NCBI GenBank assembly: GCA_937927665.1
Contig: CALBRY010000459.1
Coordinates: 1 to 23,075, forward strand
DNA: 23,075 bases
Source of the DNA: an uncultured Chloroflexota bacterium
GTDB lineage: Bacteria; Chloroflexota; Anaerolineae; Aggregatilineales; Phototrophicaceae
Direction of reading: 5' to 3'
Shown: positions 7,022-14,369 of the stretch, in pieces
Layout of the letters: each line of letters starts with the position of its first letter
How positions within the stretch are numbered: position 1 is the first letter of the stretch
The notes under the pieces: model-generated
Databases searched by the model: none
Told to the model about the DNA's origin: nothing
Seen by the model: the letters and a program-made list of their open reading frames with translations, nothing else
Made by a program: the position numbers and the translations under genes

Positions 7022-9178
7022 ATGAAGCGATTGATCCGGTTTGGGTTCCTGCTCCTGTTGGCGCTCTTGACACTTCCGGTTGTGCTGGCGCGCCAAGATG
7101 AAGCGCTTGATCTTCCGGCTGATTTATATGTACTGCTCAACGATGGCATGGTTCAACGCTACGGCGTTGGCGCGTCGGGGGTGACTCAGGTCAGCCCGGC
7201 GGGGGTTTTTGTCACCGATTTTGGCGTTGATGATCGCGGGGCGCGGCTTGCTTACCGCACCGAGCAGGGCTTGTACACGATTGACTTGACGATCCCGAAC
7301 AGTGCGCCGTTCCTTGTCGAAGGCACAGCCGCCGGTGTGCCGCCGTATCGCGGCGAAGGGGATACGGTCGCTTTTTCGCCCGGTTTTAGCGAAATCCCCG
7401 GCGCGGCGATCGCTTACACGACACTCGAAGGGCTGCGCGTGGCATTTTTGGGCGATACAACGCCCTCGTTTCAGACGTTTACGGATGGATTGTTTACGGA
7501 TCTCAGTTGGTCGCCAACGGGACGCTATCTCGCGGCTGAAAGCGATCAAAATATCTGGTGGATTTACCGCCGCGATGGGAACTCACTCGCGCTGACGAGC
7601 ATTATCGTCTCGTCGTTCGGGACAAGCTGGGTAAGCGCAACCGAAATCGTGTTCGCACCGAGCGAAGGCGGCTTGAAGATCATGAATCTCGCCGCTGCCA
7701 ATCAGCAGACGGATTTGCTCGATGCGAGCGTTGAATATCGCTACCCGATCCTGACTTCGCAAGATACGCTCGACTTCTTCGGACGTGTTCCGGCGAATGT
7801 CGAAATTCCGGCGGGGTTTGGCGTGCTGCTCCGCTTGCGGCGCGGCGCACAACAAATCGAAACAGCGGGCAATACGCCGATCGAATTGGCGGGCTTGCGC
7901 TGGCTCCCCGGCGGATCGCTGATGCTGGCGTTTCAGGGGGGTGTGCTGGCGGTGTTTGATCCAAGCAGCGGATTTGGATTCCCGCTCCCGATTGAAAATG
8001 TCGTCGCTTATGATTGGGGTCCGCTCATCCCACCGGAACAGCGCCCGACTACAGAACCGCTGCCGCCCGATCAACCGGGTTCGGGCAGTCCGATTACACC
8101 CGACGCACAACCCACATCACCGCCTGATGCGACTCCTCTACCACTCGGAACGGCGGTGGGCATGAATTTGCCCGCCGCTCTTTTTTTCATCGCCCAAGAT
8201 GGTTTTGGCGTGGCTCAGGTGTGGCAGCTTGCCACCAATGGACGCGCTCCTGCGCGGCTGACCTTCGCGGATGTTGATGTGAACGACTTTGCGGCAAGCA
8301 CTGACGCACGCACGATCTATTACTCCAGCGAAAGCACCATCTGGCTTCAGCGGGCAGATATTGGCTTCCCGATCGGGCTGCAAGATTTAACCAGCTTCGC
8401 CCCGGCACAACCTGATCTCTCGCCCGATGGGACGCAGTTGGCATATACCGACGAGGAATTAGGCGTCTCGCTGATCACGATCGACACGGTGACACCTGCC
8501 AACAGCGAAGTCTCGCGTCTGCTCCCCAATATCGAGCGCGACGGCGAACGCTTTGAGTACGCTCACCCGCGCTGGTCGCCACAGGGGGATCGCCTGCTGG
8601 TGGAAGTCGGCATTTCTCCAATTGCGGGCGGTGATTCGCGCTTCGCGGTCGGCGTGTACGATATGGCAAGCGCGCAGCTTTACACGACTGCTCCGCTTGA
8701 GGCAACTGATCCGCGCACCGCGAACGCCCGCTGGTTGAGCGATGGGCGTATTCTCGCGCATGCTGACGCGAGTGCATCGGGGATCGCACCGGGATATTAC
8801 GTGTATGACTTCATCGGCGAAGGTGCAGCGCCGACGCTTGCCGCCGCCCTGCCCGCCGATACAGTGATCCGCGCCGATGTTGAACTGCGCGACGGCGTGA
8901 TCCGCGCATTGGTCGCTTCAGCAGTCGATCCGGGTGCGCCGCTTCGCGTGATCGATGTCACACTTGCGGACGGATCGATCAGCGAGGTGGTCAGCTTGAT
9001 TACGTCGATCGGTTCGCCGCGTTTTTCGCCCGATGGCGCGTATATCGCCGGATTCCAGCGCGCCGAAAGTCAGATCGACCGGGGCGCGCTCCTTGTGATC
9101 AGCGTATCCGGTGGGCGGCAGACGTTGATCAATCCGGTGGATGGGCTGGCGGGCGAAGTGTGGGGAGTCGGTTTTTGA
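7022..9178 (+). CDS. secreted TolB/WD40-like beta-propeller protein
   Basis: A 718-residue exported protein. Residues 2-24 form a signal peptide (KRLIR, then a Leu-rich core ending PVVLA, before RQDEA). The rest is made of short beta-strand repeats of the TolB/PD40 type, recognisable as SPTGRYLAAES, SPDGTQLAYTD, SPQGDRLLVEV and SPDGAYIAGFQ. A Pro/Thr/Asp-rich linker around residues 340-380 separates an N-terminal from a C-terminal propeller, so there are probably two. Such domains usually bind proteins or ligands; no catalytic residues are seen. The ATG at 7022 is preferred over GTG 7013 because GGGAAGGG (7006-7013) then has normal spacing. It is followed on the same strand by a two-component system, so an envelope-sensing role is possible, but the 177-base gap suggests separate transcription. 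Confidence 0.8.
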   Translation: MKRLIRFGFLLLLALLTLPVVLARQDEALDLPADLYVLLNDGMVQRYGVGASGVTQVSPAGVFVTDFGVDDRGARLAYRTEQGLYTIDLTIPNSAPFLVEGTAAGVPPYRGEGDTVAFSPGFSEIPGAAIAYTTLEGLRVAFLGDTTPSFQTFTDGLFTDLSWSPTGRYLAAESDQNIWWIYRRDGNSLALTSIIVSSFGTSWVSATEIVFAPSEGGLKIMNLAAANQQTDLLDASVEYRYPILTSQDTLDFFGRVPANVEIPAGFGVLLRLRRGAQQIETAGNTPIELAGLRWLPGGSLMLAFQGGVLAVFDPSSGFGFPLPIENVVAYDWGPLIPPEQRPTTEPLPPDQPGSGSPITPDAQPTSPPDATPLPLGTAVGMNLPAALFFIAQDGFGVAQVWQLATNGRAPARLTFADVDVNDFAASTDARTIYYSSESTIWLQRADIGFPIGLQDLTSFAPAQPDLSPDGTQLAYTDEELGVSLITIDTVTPANSEVSRLLPNIERDGERFEYAHPRWSPQGDRLLVEVGISPIAGGDSRFAVGVYDMASAQLYTTAPLEATDPRTANARWLSDGRILAHADASASGIAPGYYVYDFIGEGAAPTLAAALPADTVIRADVELRDGVIRALVASAVDPGAPLRVIDVTLADGSISEVVSLITSIGSPRFSPDGAYIAGFQRAESQIDRGALLVISVSGGRQTLINPVDGLAGEVWGVGF

Positions 9179-9234
9179 GGGCGGAACGCTCACCGTTTTC
9201 GCGGATATTTCTAATGGAACATAAATCGTTAGAT

Positions 9235-9263
9235 TTCTCATTTTTCAGTTTTTGCTGCATAAT
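9235..9263 (+). promoter_or_regulatory. possible promoter of the two-component operon
   Basis: TTCTCA (9235-9240) and CATAAT (9258-9263) are 17 bases apart, upstream of the response regulator. The -35 matches consensus at four of six positions. The leader to the ATG at 9356 would be about 85 bases. The rest of 9179-9355 shows no other clear element. Confidence 0.3.
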
Positions 9264-9355
9264 GAGAGTCGTTGAGCGTTCTACAAACTTTTGTTGTTTT
9301 GAGGAGCACACCGTCCTATCTTACCGGCGAAGAACTGCTCATTGAAGGATTCATA

Positions 9356-10042
9356 ATGATGACTGGCGAACGGATTCTATTGGTCGAAGACGAAGCGCGC
9401 ATCGCGCAGTTCATCGAACGCGCGCTGATTTACGAAGGGTATCGCGTCAGCGTTGCGCGAGATGGCACGTCGGGATTGAGCATCGCACGCGATAACCCGC
9501 CTGATCTGGTCATTCTCGATTGGATGCTGCCGGGGTTGGATGGGCTGGAAGTCTGTAAGCGGCTGCGCGCGGCAAGTAATGTGCCGATTTTGATGCTGAC
9601 CGCCAAAGACGAGACGAAAGATCGGGTTGCAGGATTGGATGCAGGCGCGGATGATTATCTCGTCAAGCCATTTTCGGTAGATGAGCTGATGGCGCGCGTA
9701 CGCGCTCTGTTCCGCCGTAGTACACCGTCCTCGCGTCCGGAAGTCCTGCGTTTTAGCGATCTCTCGCTTGATACGGGGACACATCGCGCTTATCGCGGCG
9801 AACGTGCCATCGACCTGACGGCGAAAGAATATGAGCTGCTCGAATTGTTCATGCGAAATCCGCGTCAAGTGCTCACCCGCGATGTGATTTTCGATCGCGT
9901 GTGGGGCTATGACTTTGGCGGCGAAAGCAATATCATCGAAGTGTATGTGCGCTACCTGCGCCAAAAGACCGAGCAGAATAACGAACCCCGGCTGGTACAC
10001 ACCGTTCGCGGCGTCGGTTATGTTCTGCGTGAGGAAGAATAA
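9356..10042 (+). CDS. OmpR/PhoB-family response regulator
   Basis: A 228-residue two-component DNA-binding regulator. The receiver domain (about 5-120) has the acidic pocket E11/D12, phospho-acceptor Asp55 in VILDWMLPG, Thr82 in LTAKDE and Lys104 in YLVKPF. The C-terminal winged helix (about 130-227) contains DLTAKEYELLELF, VLTRDVIFDRVWG and the wing VHTVRGVGYVL, all typical of the OmpR class. The frame extends upstream to a GTG at 9272, but the ATG at 9356 has GAAGGA ideally placed 6 bases before it and begins right at the receiver fold, so I use it. A second ATG at 9359 is possible. It is followed after 18 bases by a histidine kinase, certainly its partner. The stimulus is unknown. Confidence 0.93.
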   Translation: MMTGERILLVEDEARIAQFIERALIYEGYRVSVARDGTSGLSIARDNPPDLVILDWMLPGLDGLEVCKRLRAASNVPILMLTAKDETKDRVAGLDAGADDYLVKPFSVDELMARVRALFRRSTPSSRPEVLRFSDLSLDTGTHRAYRGERAIDLTAKEYELLELFMRNPRQVLTRDVIFDRVWGYDFGGESNIIEVYVRYLRQKTEQNNEPRLVHTVRGVGYVLREEE

Positions 10043-10060
10043 CGCGGCGCTGCCGCCATC

Positions 10061-11569
10061 ATGACTCTACGCAATCGCCTGATCCTGCTTTATTCCGGGC
10101 TTCTGGCGGTGATCATCGTCCTGTTTAGTACGATGCTGTACGGCGTCACCCGTTGGACGCTCGTCAACAGCGTTGATACGACCCTCGTTCAGACTGTCGA
10201 ACAGGTGATCGCCAACAGCCGCCCGTTCGTCGTCTCCGAATTTGGCGATCCCTCTCTGCGCCTCAGCTTAGCGGAACTCGATTTCTTCCGTGCTTCCGGG
10301 GTTGTGGTGCAGGTGTGGGAAATCAACGAAGGCGAAGCCCCCCGGCTGGCTGGGTCTTCGAACAATCTTCCTGATTACACCGAACCTCTTGATCCGCTGC
10401 GGCTGCATTTTGAGGACATACACTATCACCCGCTCAGTGAGCCACAGGCGGATCACTTCTCGAATGTGCTGCTGAACGGCGAAGATTGGCGCGTGCTGGC
10501 ACGCCCGATCCGCGTTTGGAATGAGCGCAAGATCGTCATCCAGACCGCCGCACCGTTTAACACGGTGAATCAAGCGACACGCGCGCTGCTGGTCTTGATG
10601 GTGGTGAGTACGACGGCTGCCCTGATCGGGAGCATGGCGCTCGGCATGGGATTGAGTGATCGCGCCCTTGCGCCTATCGAAACAATCACCCAAGCCGCCG
10701 CCGGAATCGTGGCAAAAGACGACTTGAAAACACGCCTGCCGTGGTCAGGTCCGATGGACGAACTGGGACGCTTGACCTCGGTGTTTAATCAAATGATGGA
10801 GCGGCTCGACAGCTTGTTTACGGTGCAGCAGCGTTTCGTTGCGGATGTTTCGCACGAACTGCGTACCCCGCTAACGGCTATTCGCGGACATTTTGACCTG
10901 ATCAAACGCTACGGGATGGACAGCGCCTCGATGGAGGCGATCGAAAGCGAAGTCGATCGCATGTCGCGCATGGTTACGGATCTGCTGCTGCTTGCCAAAG
11001 CAGATTATGGCGGTTTGAAGCTCGATTTGCAGGTGATTGACCTTGATACTGTGATCAGCGAGGTGTACCGTCAGGGGCGTGTGCTGGTGAAAGATCAGGC
11101 GGTCACGCTCACGATCGGCGATTTTGAGCCGGTTCGTATCAACGGCGACAGCGACCGTTTGAAGCAGTTGTTTCTCAATCTCGTTTCGAATGCGATCAAG
11201 TTTACGCCGACAGGCGGCACGGTGACGATTCATCTGCGCCGTTCATCGACGCATGCGATTGTCGAAGTGACAGACACGGGAATCGGTATCGCGCCGGAAA
11301 GTCTGAAGCACATTTTTGATCGTTTTTATCAAGCGGAGCCATCACGCAAAGGCGAAGGAGCGGGGTTAGGGCTATCGATTGCGAAGTGGGTTGCGGAAGC
11401 GCATCACGGGACGATTGCGGTTGAAAGTGAATTGGGGAGTGGAACCACATTTACGGTAGAAATACCGCATCTGGAAGGGGCGACTAGTTCACCTGCCGCA
11501 GCGGCTGCGGTGACACGACCACGTTTGAGCGTGATCCGCCGTCCTGCCGCCCCACCCAAAAAATCTTAA
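10061..11569 (+). CDS. membrane sensor histidine kinase with HAMP domain
   Basis: A 502-residue partner of the response regulator. TM1 is about 8-28, an extracytoplasmic sensor region spans about 29-172, TM2 is about 174-197, and a HAMP linker covers about 198-252. The HisKA domain has FVADVSHELRTPLTAIRG with phospho-acceptor His265. The ATPase domain has the N box NLVSNAIKFT, the G1 box DTGIGIAP, the F box FDRFYQ and the G2 box GAGLGLSIA. All key residues are present. The sensor region of about 145 residues shows no known ligand-binding motif. The C-terminal tail is Ala/Pro-rich and probably disordered. Its stop codon overlaps the stop of the convergent ArsR-type gene by four bases (TTAA), leaving no room for a dedicated terminator. 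Confidence 0.93.
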   Translation: MTLRNRLILLYSGLLAVIIVLFSTMLYGVTRWTLVNSVDTTLVQTVEQVIANSRPFVVSEFGDPSLRLSLAELDFFRASGVVVQVWEINEGEAPRLAGSSNNLPDYTEPLDPLRLHFEDIHYHPLSEPQADHFSNVLLNGEDWRVLARPIRVWNERKIVIQTAAPFNTVNQATRALLVLMVVSTTAALIGSMALGMGLSDRALAPIETITQAAAGIVAKDDLKTRLPWSGPMDELGRLTSVFNQMMERLDSLFTVQQRFVADVSHELRTPLTAIRGHFDLIKRYGMDSASMEAIESEVDRMSRMVTDLLLLAKADYGGLKLDLQVIDLDTVISEVYRQGRVLVKDQAVTLTIGDFEPVRINGDSDRLKQLFLNLVSNAIKFTPTGGTVTIHLRRSSTHAIVEVTDTGIGIAPESLKHIFDRFYQAEPSRKGEGAGLGLSIAKWVAEAHHGTIAVESELGSGTTFTVEIPHLEGATSSPAAAAAVTRPRLSVIRRPAAPPKKS

Positions 11570-11898
11570 GCTGTTTGATTCAGTTCATTGACGGTCTGAA
11601 TCAGAATGGTTCTCAGCGGCGTATCGCTCAGTGTGTAATACACATGGCGACCCGTTTTTGTCCAACGTACAAGCCCGAGTTCACGCAAATACTTTAACTG
11701 GTGTGAAACTGCTGGCTGATCCATGCCCATCGCTTGTGTGAGGTCACTCACACACCATTCGGCATCTGCCAACGCTTTCAACATACGGACGCGAGTAGGG
11801 TCTGCAAGAACCTGAAAAAAACGAGCAACCGAACGAGCACTTTCTGGAGCCAGCATAGGGATCTTCGTCGCCATATTGCCACAGCCTATGGGTGTCAT
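11566..11898 (-). CDS. ArsR/SmtB-family transcriptional regulator
   Basis: A 110-residue winged-helix repressor-like protein. The DNA-binding core is VLADPTRVRMLKALADAEWCV (30-50) followed by DLTQAMGMDQPAVSHQLKYL and RWTKTGRHVYYTL, closely matching SmtB/CzrA/NmtR. The usual alpha-3 ELCVCDL motif reads EWCVSDL, leaving one Cys (C49), with a second Cys at C6. The alpha-5 zinc ligands are not intact: the Asp after YYTLS is present, but the His two residues later is Pro. So a metal-sensing function is uncertain; some ArsR proteins respond to other signals. GAAGGCGGA lies about 7 bases before the ATG. It is divergent from a ModB-like permease, and repeated GTACAA half-sites between the two are candidate operators. 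Confidence 0.88.
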   Translation of the reverse strand: MTPIGCGNMATKIPMLAPESARSVARFFQVLADPTRVRMLKALADAEWCVSDLTQAMGMDQPAVSHQLKYLRELGLVRWTKTGRHVYYTLSDTPLRTILIQTVNELNQTA

Positions 11899-11937
11899 CT
11901 GTCCGCCTTCAAATTCTATAAATTAAGGGGCTTCTCA

Positions 11938-11967
11938 ACCATATCAGGTGGGGCAAGCCGCTGTCAA
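11938..11967 (-). promoter_or_regulatory. promoter of the ArsR-type gene
   Basis: On the minus strand a perfect TTGACA (11967-11962) and TATGGT (11943-11938) are spaced by 18 bases. Start of transcription would be near 11931, about 33 bases before the ATG. Confidence 0.5.
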
Positions 11968-11978
11968 TAGGTATAAAA

Positions 11979-12005
11979 GTACAAACCTTGTACCCGAAAG
12001 TACAA
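11979..12005. promoter_or_regulatory. candidate ArsR operator: three GTACAA/TTGTAC half-sites
   Basis: GTACAA at 11979-11984, its inverse TTGTAC at 11988-11993 and GTACAA again at 12000-12005 form two overlapping palindromes with 3- and 6-base spacers. The 9-mer AAAGTACAA occurs at 11976-11984 and 11997-12005, 21 bases apart, which is two helical turns. The sites overlap the -35 of the plus-strand promoter, as expected for a repressor site. Confidence 0.5.
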
Positions 12006-12015
12006 GCATTATCAT
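11988..12015 (+). promoter_or_regulatory. possible promoter of the ModB-like permease
   Basis: TTGTAC (11988-11993) and TATCAT (12010-12015) are separated by 16 bases. The -35 is inside the palindrome, so an ArsR-type protein bound there would block it. The leader to the permease start would be about 100 bases. Confidence 0.4.
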
Positions 12016-12050
12016 GGGTATCACAGCTCCTCATAAGTGGAGTGTATAAA

Positions 12051-12125
12051 ATGGCAAATCGGATCGACATGCCCGTCTATCGCCCGGAGGGCAAGCCGCT
12101 CTTGCGGGCTGGAAAGCACCCTTGA
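12051..12125 (+). CDS. 24-codon leader ORF overlapping the permease start
   Basis: ATG at 12051 opens a 24-codon frame ending with TGA at 12123-12125, which overlaps the TTG start of the permease (TTGA at 12122-12125). The peptide is basic and Pro-rich (MANRIDMPVYRPEGKPLLRA, then GKHP). No strong ribosome-binding site is seen before it, only GGAG at 12039-12042. The overlap would allow translational coupling. It may be a real leader peptide or chance. Confidence 0.3.
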   Translation: MANRIDMPVYRPEGKPLLRAGKHP

Positions 12126-12919
12126 ACCAAAGCAAACGCCCGACTGCCGGAGGGATCTTGACCGCCCTTCTGGCAGTCATCGGACTGATCTTTTTGAGTC
12201 TTCCGCTGATCGCGCTGATCATCCGTGCGATACAGGGCGGCGTGCCTGATCTTTCTGCGTCAGGAATTCCGCAAGCGCTGCTGTTGAGCTTCGTCAGCAC
12301 ATTGGCGACCGTCATTCTGACGGTGATCGTCGGTACGCCAATCGGGTATCTGCTGGCGCGGAGCAATTTCCGGTTTAAGCGGCTGATCAGCGTCTTTATC
12401 GAACTGCCGATCGTGCTGCCGCCTGCTGTTGCGGGGCTGGCGCTGTTGATCGCGTATGGGCGACGGGTATTAATCGGCGGGATGCTGGCGGATATCGGGA
12501 TCACGCTGCCGTTTACGATTTACGCGGTGATCATGGCGCAAACCTTCGTCGCCGCGCCGTTTTATATCCGCGCCGCGCAAATCGGCTTTGCGGGGGTTCC
12601 GCGTGAGATCGAAGAAGCGGCGCGGGTTGATGGCGCATCAGGTTGGACGTTATTCCGCTGGATTACCGTGCCGATCGTCTTTCACGCGCTGGCAGCAGGA
12701 TTGATCCTTAGTTGGGCGCGTGCGCTCGGAGAATTCGGGGCGACGATCCTGTTCGCGGGGAGTTTGCAGGGGCGTACGCAAACCATGCCCCTGCTCATTT
12801 ACAACGTGATCGAACGCAACTTGAACGCGGCAATCTGGACGGGCGTTATTTTGATCGCATTGGCGGCGCTGGCGCTGTTCGTATCAAGCTGGCTGACGCG
12901 CCAGCGTGAACAGGATTAG
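12122..12919 (+). CDS. ABC transporter permease, ModB-like (molybdate/tungstate/sulfate type)
   Basis: A 265-residue integral membrane permease of the oxyanion importer class, with about six transmembrane segments. The EAA loop that contacts the ATPase is visible as PREIEEAARVDGASGWTLFRW (residues about 160-180). PIVLPPAVAGLALLIAYGRR and ARALGEFGATILFAGSLQGRT (after the EAA loop) are characteristic of ModB and close relatives. The start is TTG at 12122 and overlaps a short leader ORF. No ModA-like binding protein and no ModC-like ATPase is next to it, since both flanks belong to unrelated genes on the opposite strand. It therefore either works with components encoded elsewhere or is a remnant of an operon. 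Its TAG stop overlaps the stop of the convergent SDR gene. Confidence 0.82.
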   Translation: MNQSKRPTAGGILTALLAVIGLIFLSLPLIALIIRAIQGGVPDLSASGIPQALLLSFVSTLATVILTVIVGTPIGYLLARSNFRFKRLISVFIELPIVLPPAVAGLALLIAYGRRVLIGGMLADIGITLPFTIYAVIMAQTFVAAPFYIRAAQIGFAGVPREIEEAARVDGASGWTLFRWITVPIVFHALAAGLILSWARALGEFGATILFAGSLQGRTQTMPLLIYNVIERNLNAAIWTGVILIALAALALFVSSWLTRQREQD

Positions 12920-13809
12920 CCCGCTGTTGTCTCTCCGCCCAATAAAGTCAGCACTTCGCCTGTGATGTAGCTCGAATCGGCTTCGGATGCGAAAAATACG
13001 AACGATGGCGCGATTTCTTCGGGCTGTGCGGGGCGCTTCATCGGCGTATCCTGCCCGAATACGGCGACTTTATCCGGCGTTCTATCGCTGACATTTAGCG
13101 GAGTCCACACAGGACCGGGTGCGACACAATTGACCCGAATTTTCTTTTCGATCAACTGCTGCGCCAACGACTTGGTGAAGGCATGGATCGCGCCCTTCGT
13201 TGCTGAGTAATCAAGCAGATGGCTTGATCCTTCCAAGCCGGTGATCGATCCGGTGTTGATGATCGCGCTGCCGGGTTTGAGATGCGGGACGGCAGCTTTC
13301 GCCATGTAGAAATACCCGAAGATGTTCACACGGAACGTGTATTCAAATTGATCGTCGGGGATATCGAGGATGCTCTGCTGGCTGTGCTGGTGCGCCGCGT
13401 TGTTGACGAGAATATCAAGCCGCCCCAGTTCGCGGACTGTTCGCTCGACCGCTTGACGACAAAAGTCTGCATTTGAGACATCACCGGGAATCATTACAGC
13501 GCGGCGTCCTTCGCGGTCAATCGCGCGTGCGGTTTCGTCAGCGTCGATCTGCTCCTGCGGCAAATAGACGATCGCCACGTTCGCACCTTCACGCGCAAAT
13601 AGGACGGCAACGGCTCGCCCGATCCCGCTGTCGCCGCCTGTGATGAGGGCGGCTTTTCCATTCAGCTTGCCCGATCCGCGATAGAGCGGCGCTTGATATT
13701 CCGGGCGAGGTTGAATTTTCGCCTCAATTCCCGGTTTTGACTGTCCCTGTTGGGGGAATGGTGGTTTCGGCTGTTCCTGTGCCCCACCGGGGCGATTACT
13801 GTTTGCCAT
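12916..13809 (-). CDS. SDR-family oxidoreductase, general-stress-protein-39-like
   Basis: A 297-residue classical short-chain dehydrogenase. Residues 1-45 are a Pro/Gln-rich extension that is usual for the stress-type SDR subgroup (YdaD/YhdF-like). TGGDSGIG (57-64) binds the dinucleotide, NNAA (136-139) is conserved, and the catalytic residues are Ser188, Tyr201 and Lys205 in YSATK. GPVWTP and SSYITGEVLTLLGG near the C-terminus are typical. The aldehyde or alcohol substrate is unknown. GAGAGGA about 9 bases before the ATG supports the start. It ends against the permease with a four-base overlap of stop codons and starts 87 bases from the end of the next minus-strand gene, so an operon with that gene is possible but not clear. 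Confidence 0.88.
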   Translation of the reverse strand: MANSNRPGGAQEQPKPPFPQQGQSKPGIEAKIQPRPEYQAPLYRGSGKLNGKAALITGGDSGIGRAVAVLFAREGANVAIVYLPQEQIDADETARAIDREGRRAVMIPGDVSNADFCRQAVERTVRELGRLDILVNNAAHQHSQQSILDIPDDQFEYTFRVNIFGYFYMAKAAVPHLKPGSAIINTGSITGLEGSSHLLDYSATKGAIHAFTKSLAQQLIEKKIRVNCVAPGPVWTPLNVSDRTPDKVAVFGQDTPMKRPAQPEEIAPSFVFFASEADSSYITGEVLTLLGGETTAG

Positions 13810-13896
13810 GTGCGGCTGTCCTCTCTATGTGTGGACAACCGATCTTTGCATCAATACGCAGCCGTTAGATGCGCCATTTCACCCAATCCGACCACG

Positions 13897-14280
13897 TCAC
13901 TTCGACTGTGATCGCACGTATGCCCGCGCTTCCGGAACACTATCGAACAGCTTGATGTTGAAACCGCCCAAAATTGGCGATTTCATCCCCTGTGCCGCCA
14001 GCCGCAGCAGGGGATCGGGGGTAATAACGATCACCTGACGGATATTCGGATGTTTCCAGATCGAGTTTTCCCGGCGCAGCGTACTTGCGGATTGAAACAG
14101 GTCGTCAATACCAAGCGCGAGTTGAAAATCGGTGATCAGGAACAGCGGAACTTCGGAAGGATCAAGAATTGCGAGCGTGTCGCGGTTCATCTGCTCCAAT
14201 TCATTGTTGATCTCAAAATCTTTGTAGACCGTTGTCAGAATTGCCGGAACGTCGGAGAGTCGTTCAACCTTGTAACTCAT
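13897..14280 (-). CDS. small hypothetical protein, possibly STAS/SpoIIAA-like
   Basis: A 127-residue soluble protein without signal peptide or membrane segment. It has alternating strands and helices: VPLFLITDFQLALG (44-57), a helix near 59-70, IRQVIVITPDPLLRLAAQGM (79-98) and a last strand-helix NIKLFDSVPEARAYV (108-122). The end, a strand followed by 'DS..EA..Y', resembles SpoIIAA/STAS-like small proteins of environmental bacteria, but that is a fold guess. No catalytic motif is seen. AAGG lies about 8 bases before the ATG. It sits alone between an SDR gene and a glycosyltransferase gene on the same strand. An 8-bp inverted repeat with a 24-base loop (14292-14299 and 14324-14331) lies in its upstream gap. 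Confidence 0.7.
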   Translation of the reverse strand: MSYKVERLSDVPAILTTVYKDFEINNELEQMNRDTLAILDPSEVPLFLITDFQLALGIDDLFQSASTLRRENSIWKHPNIRQVIVITPDPLLRLAAQGMKSPILGGFNIKLFDSVPEARAYVRSQSK

Positions 14281-14369
14281 GGTGATGCCTTTACGCCCCC
14301 ATCGATACCCGAATCGTATAACCGGGGCGTATCAACGGACATAAAGACTATTAGAAAGAACTTCAGTTT

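Noticed and set aside
12016..12121. Molybdenum-cofactor riboswitch before the ModB-like gene
   Set aside because: Short G/C-rich inverted repeats are present, but they do not fit the known consensus as far as I can judge.
12031..12504. 157-codon minus-strand open frame over the permease
   Set aside because: Antisense to a clear membrane permease; its Ser/Ile/Arg-rich composition is that of a shadow frame.
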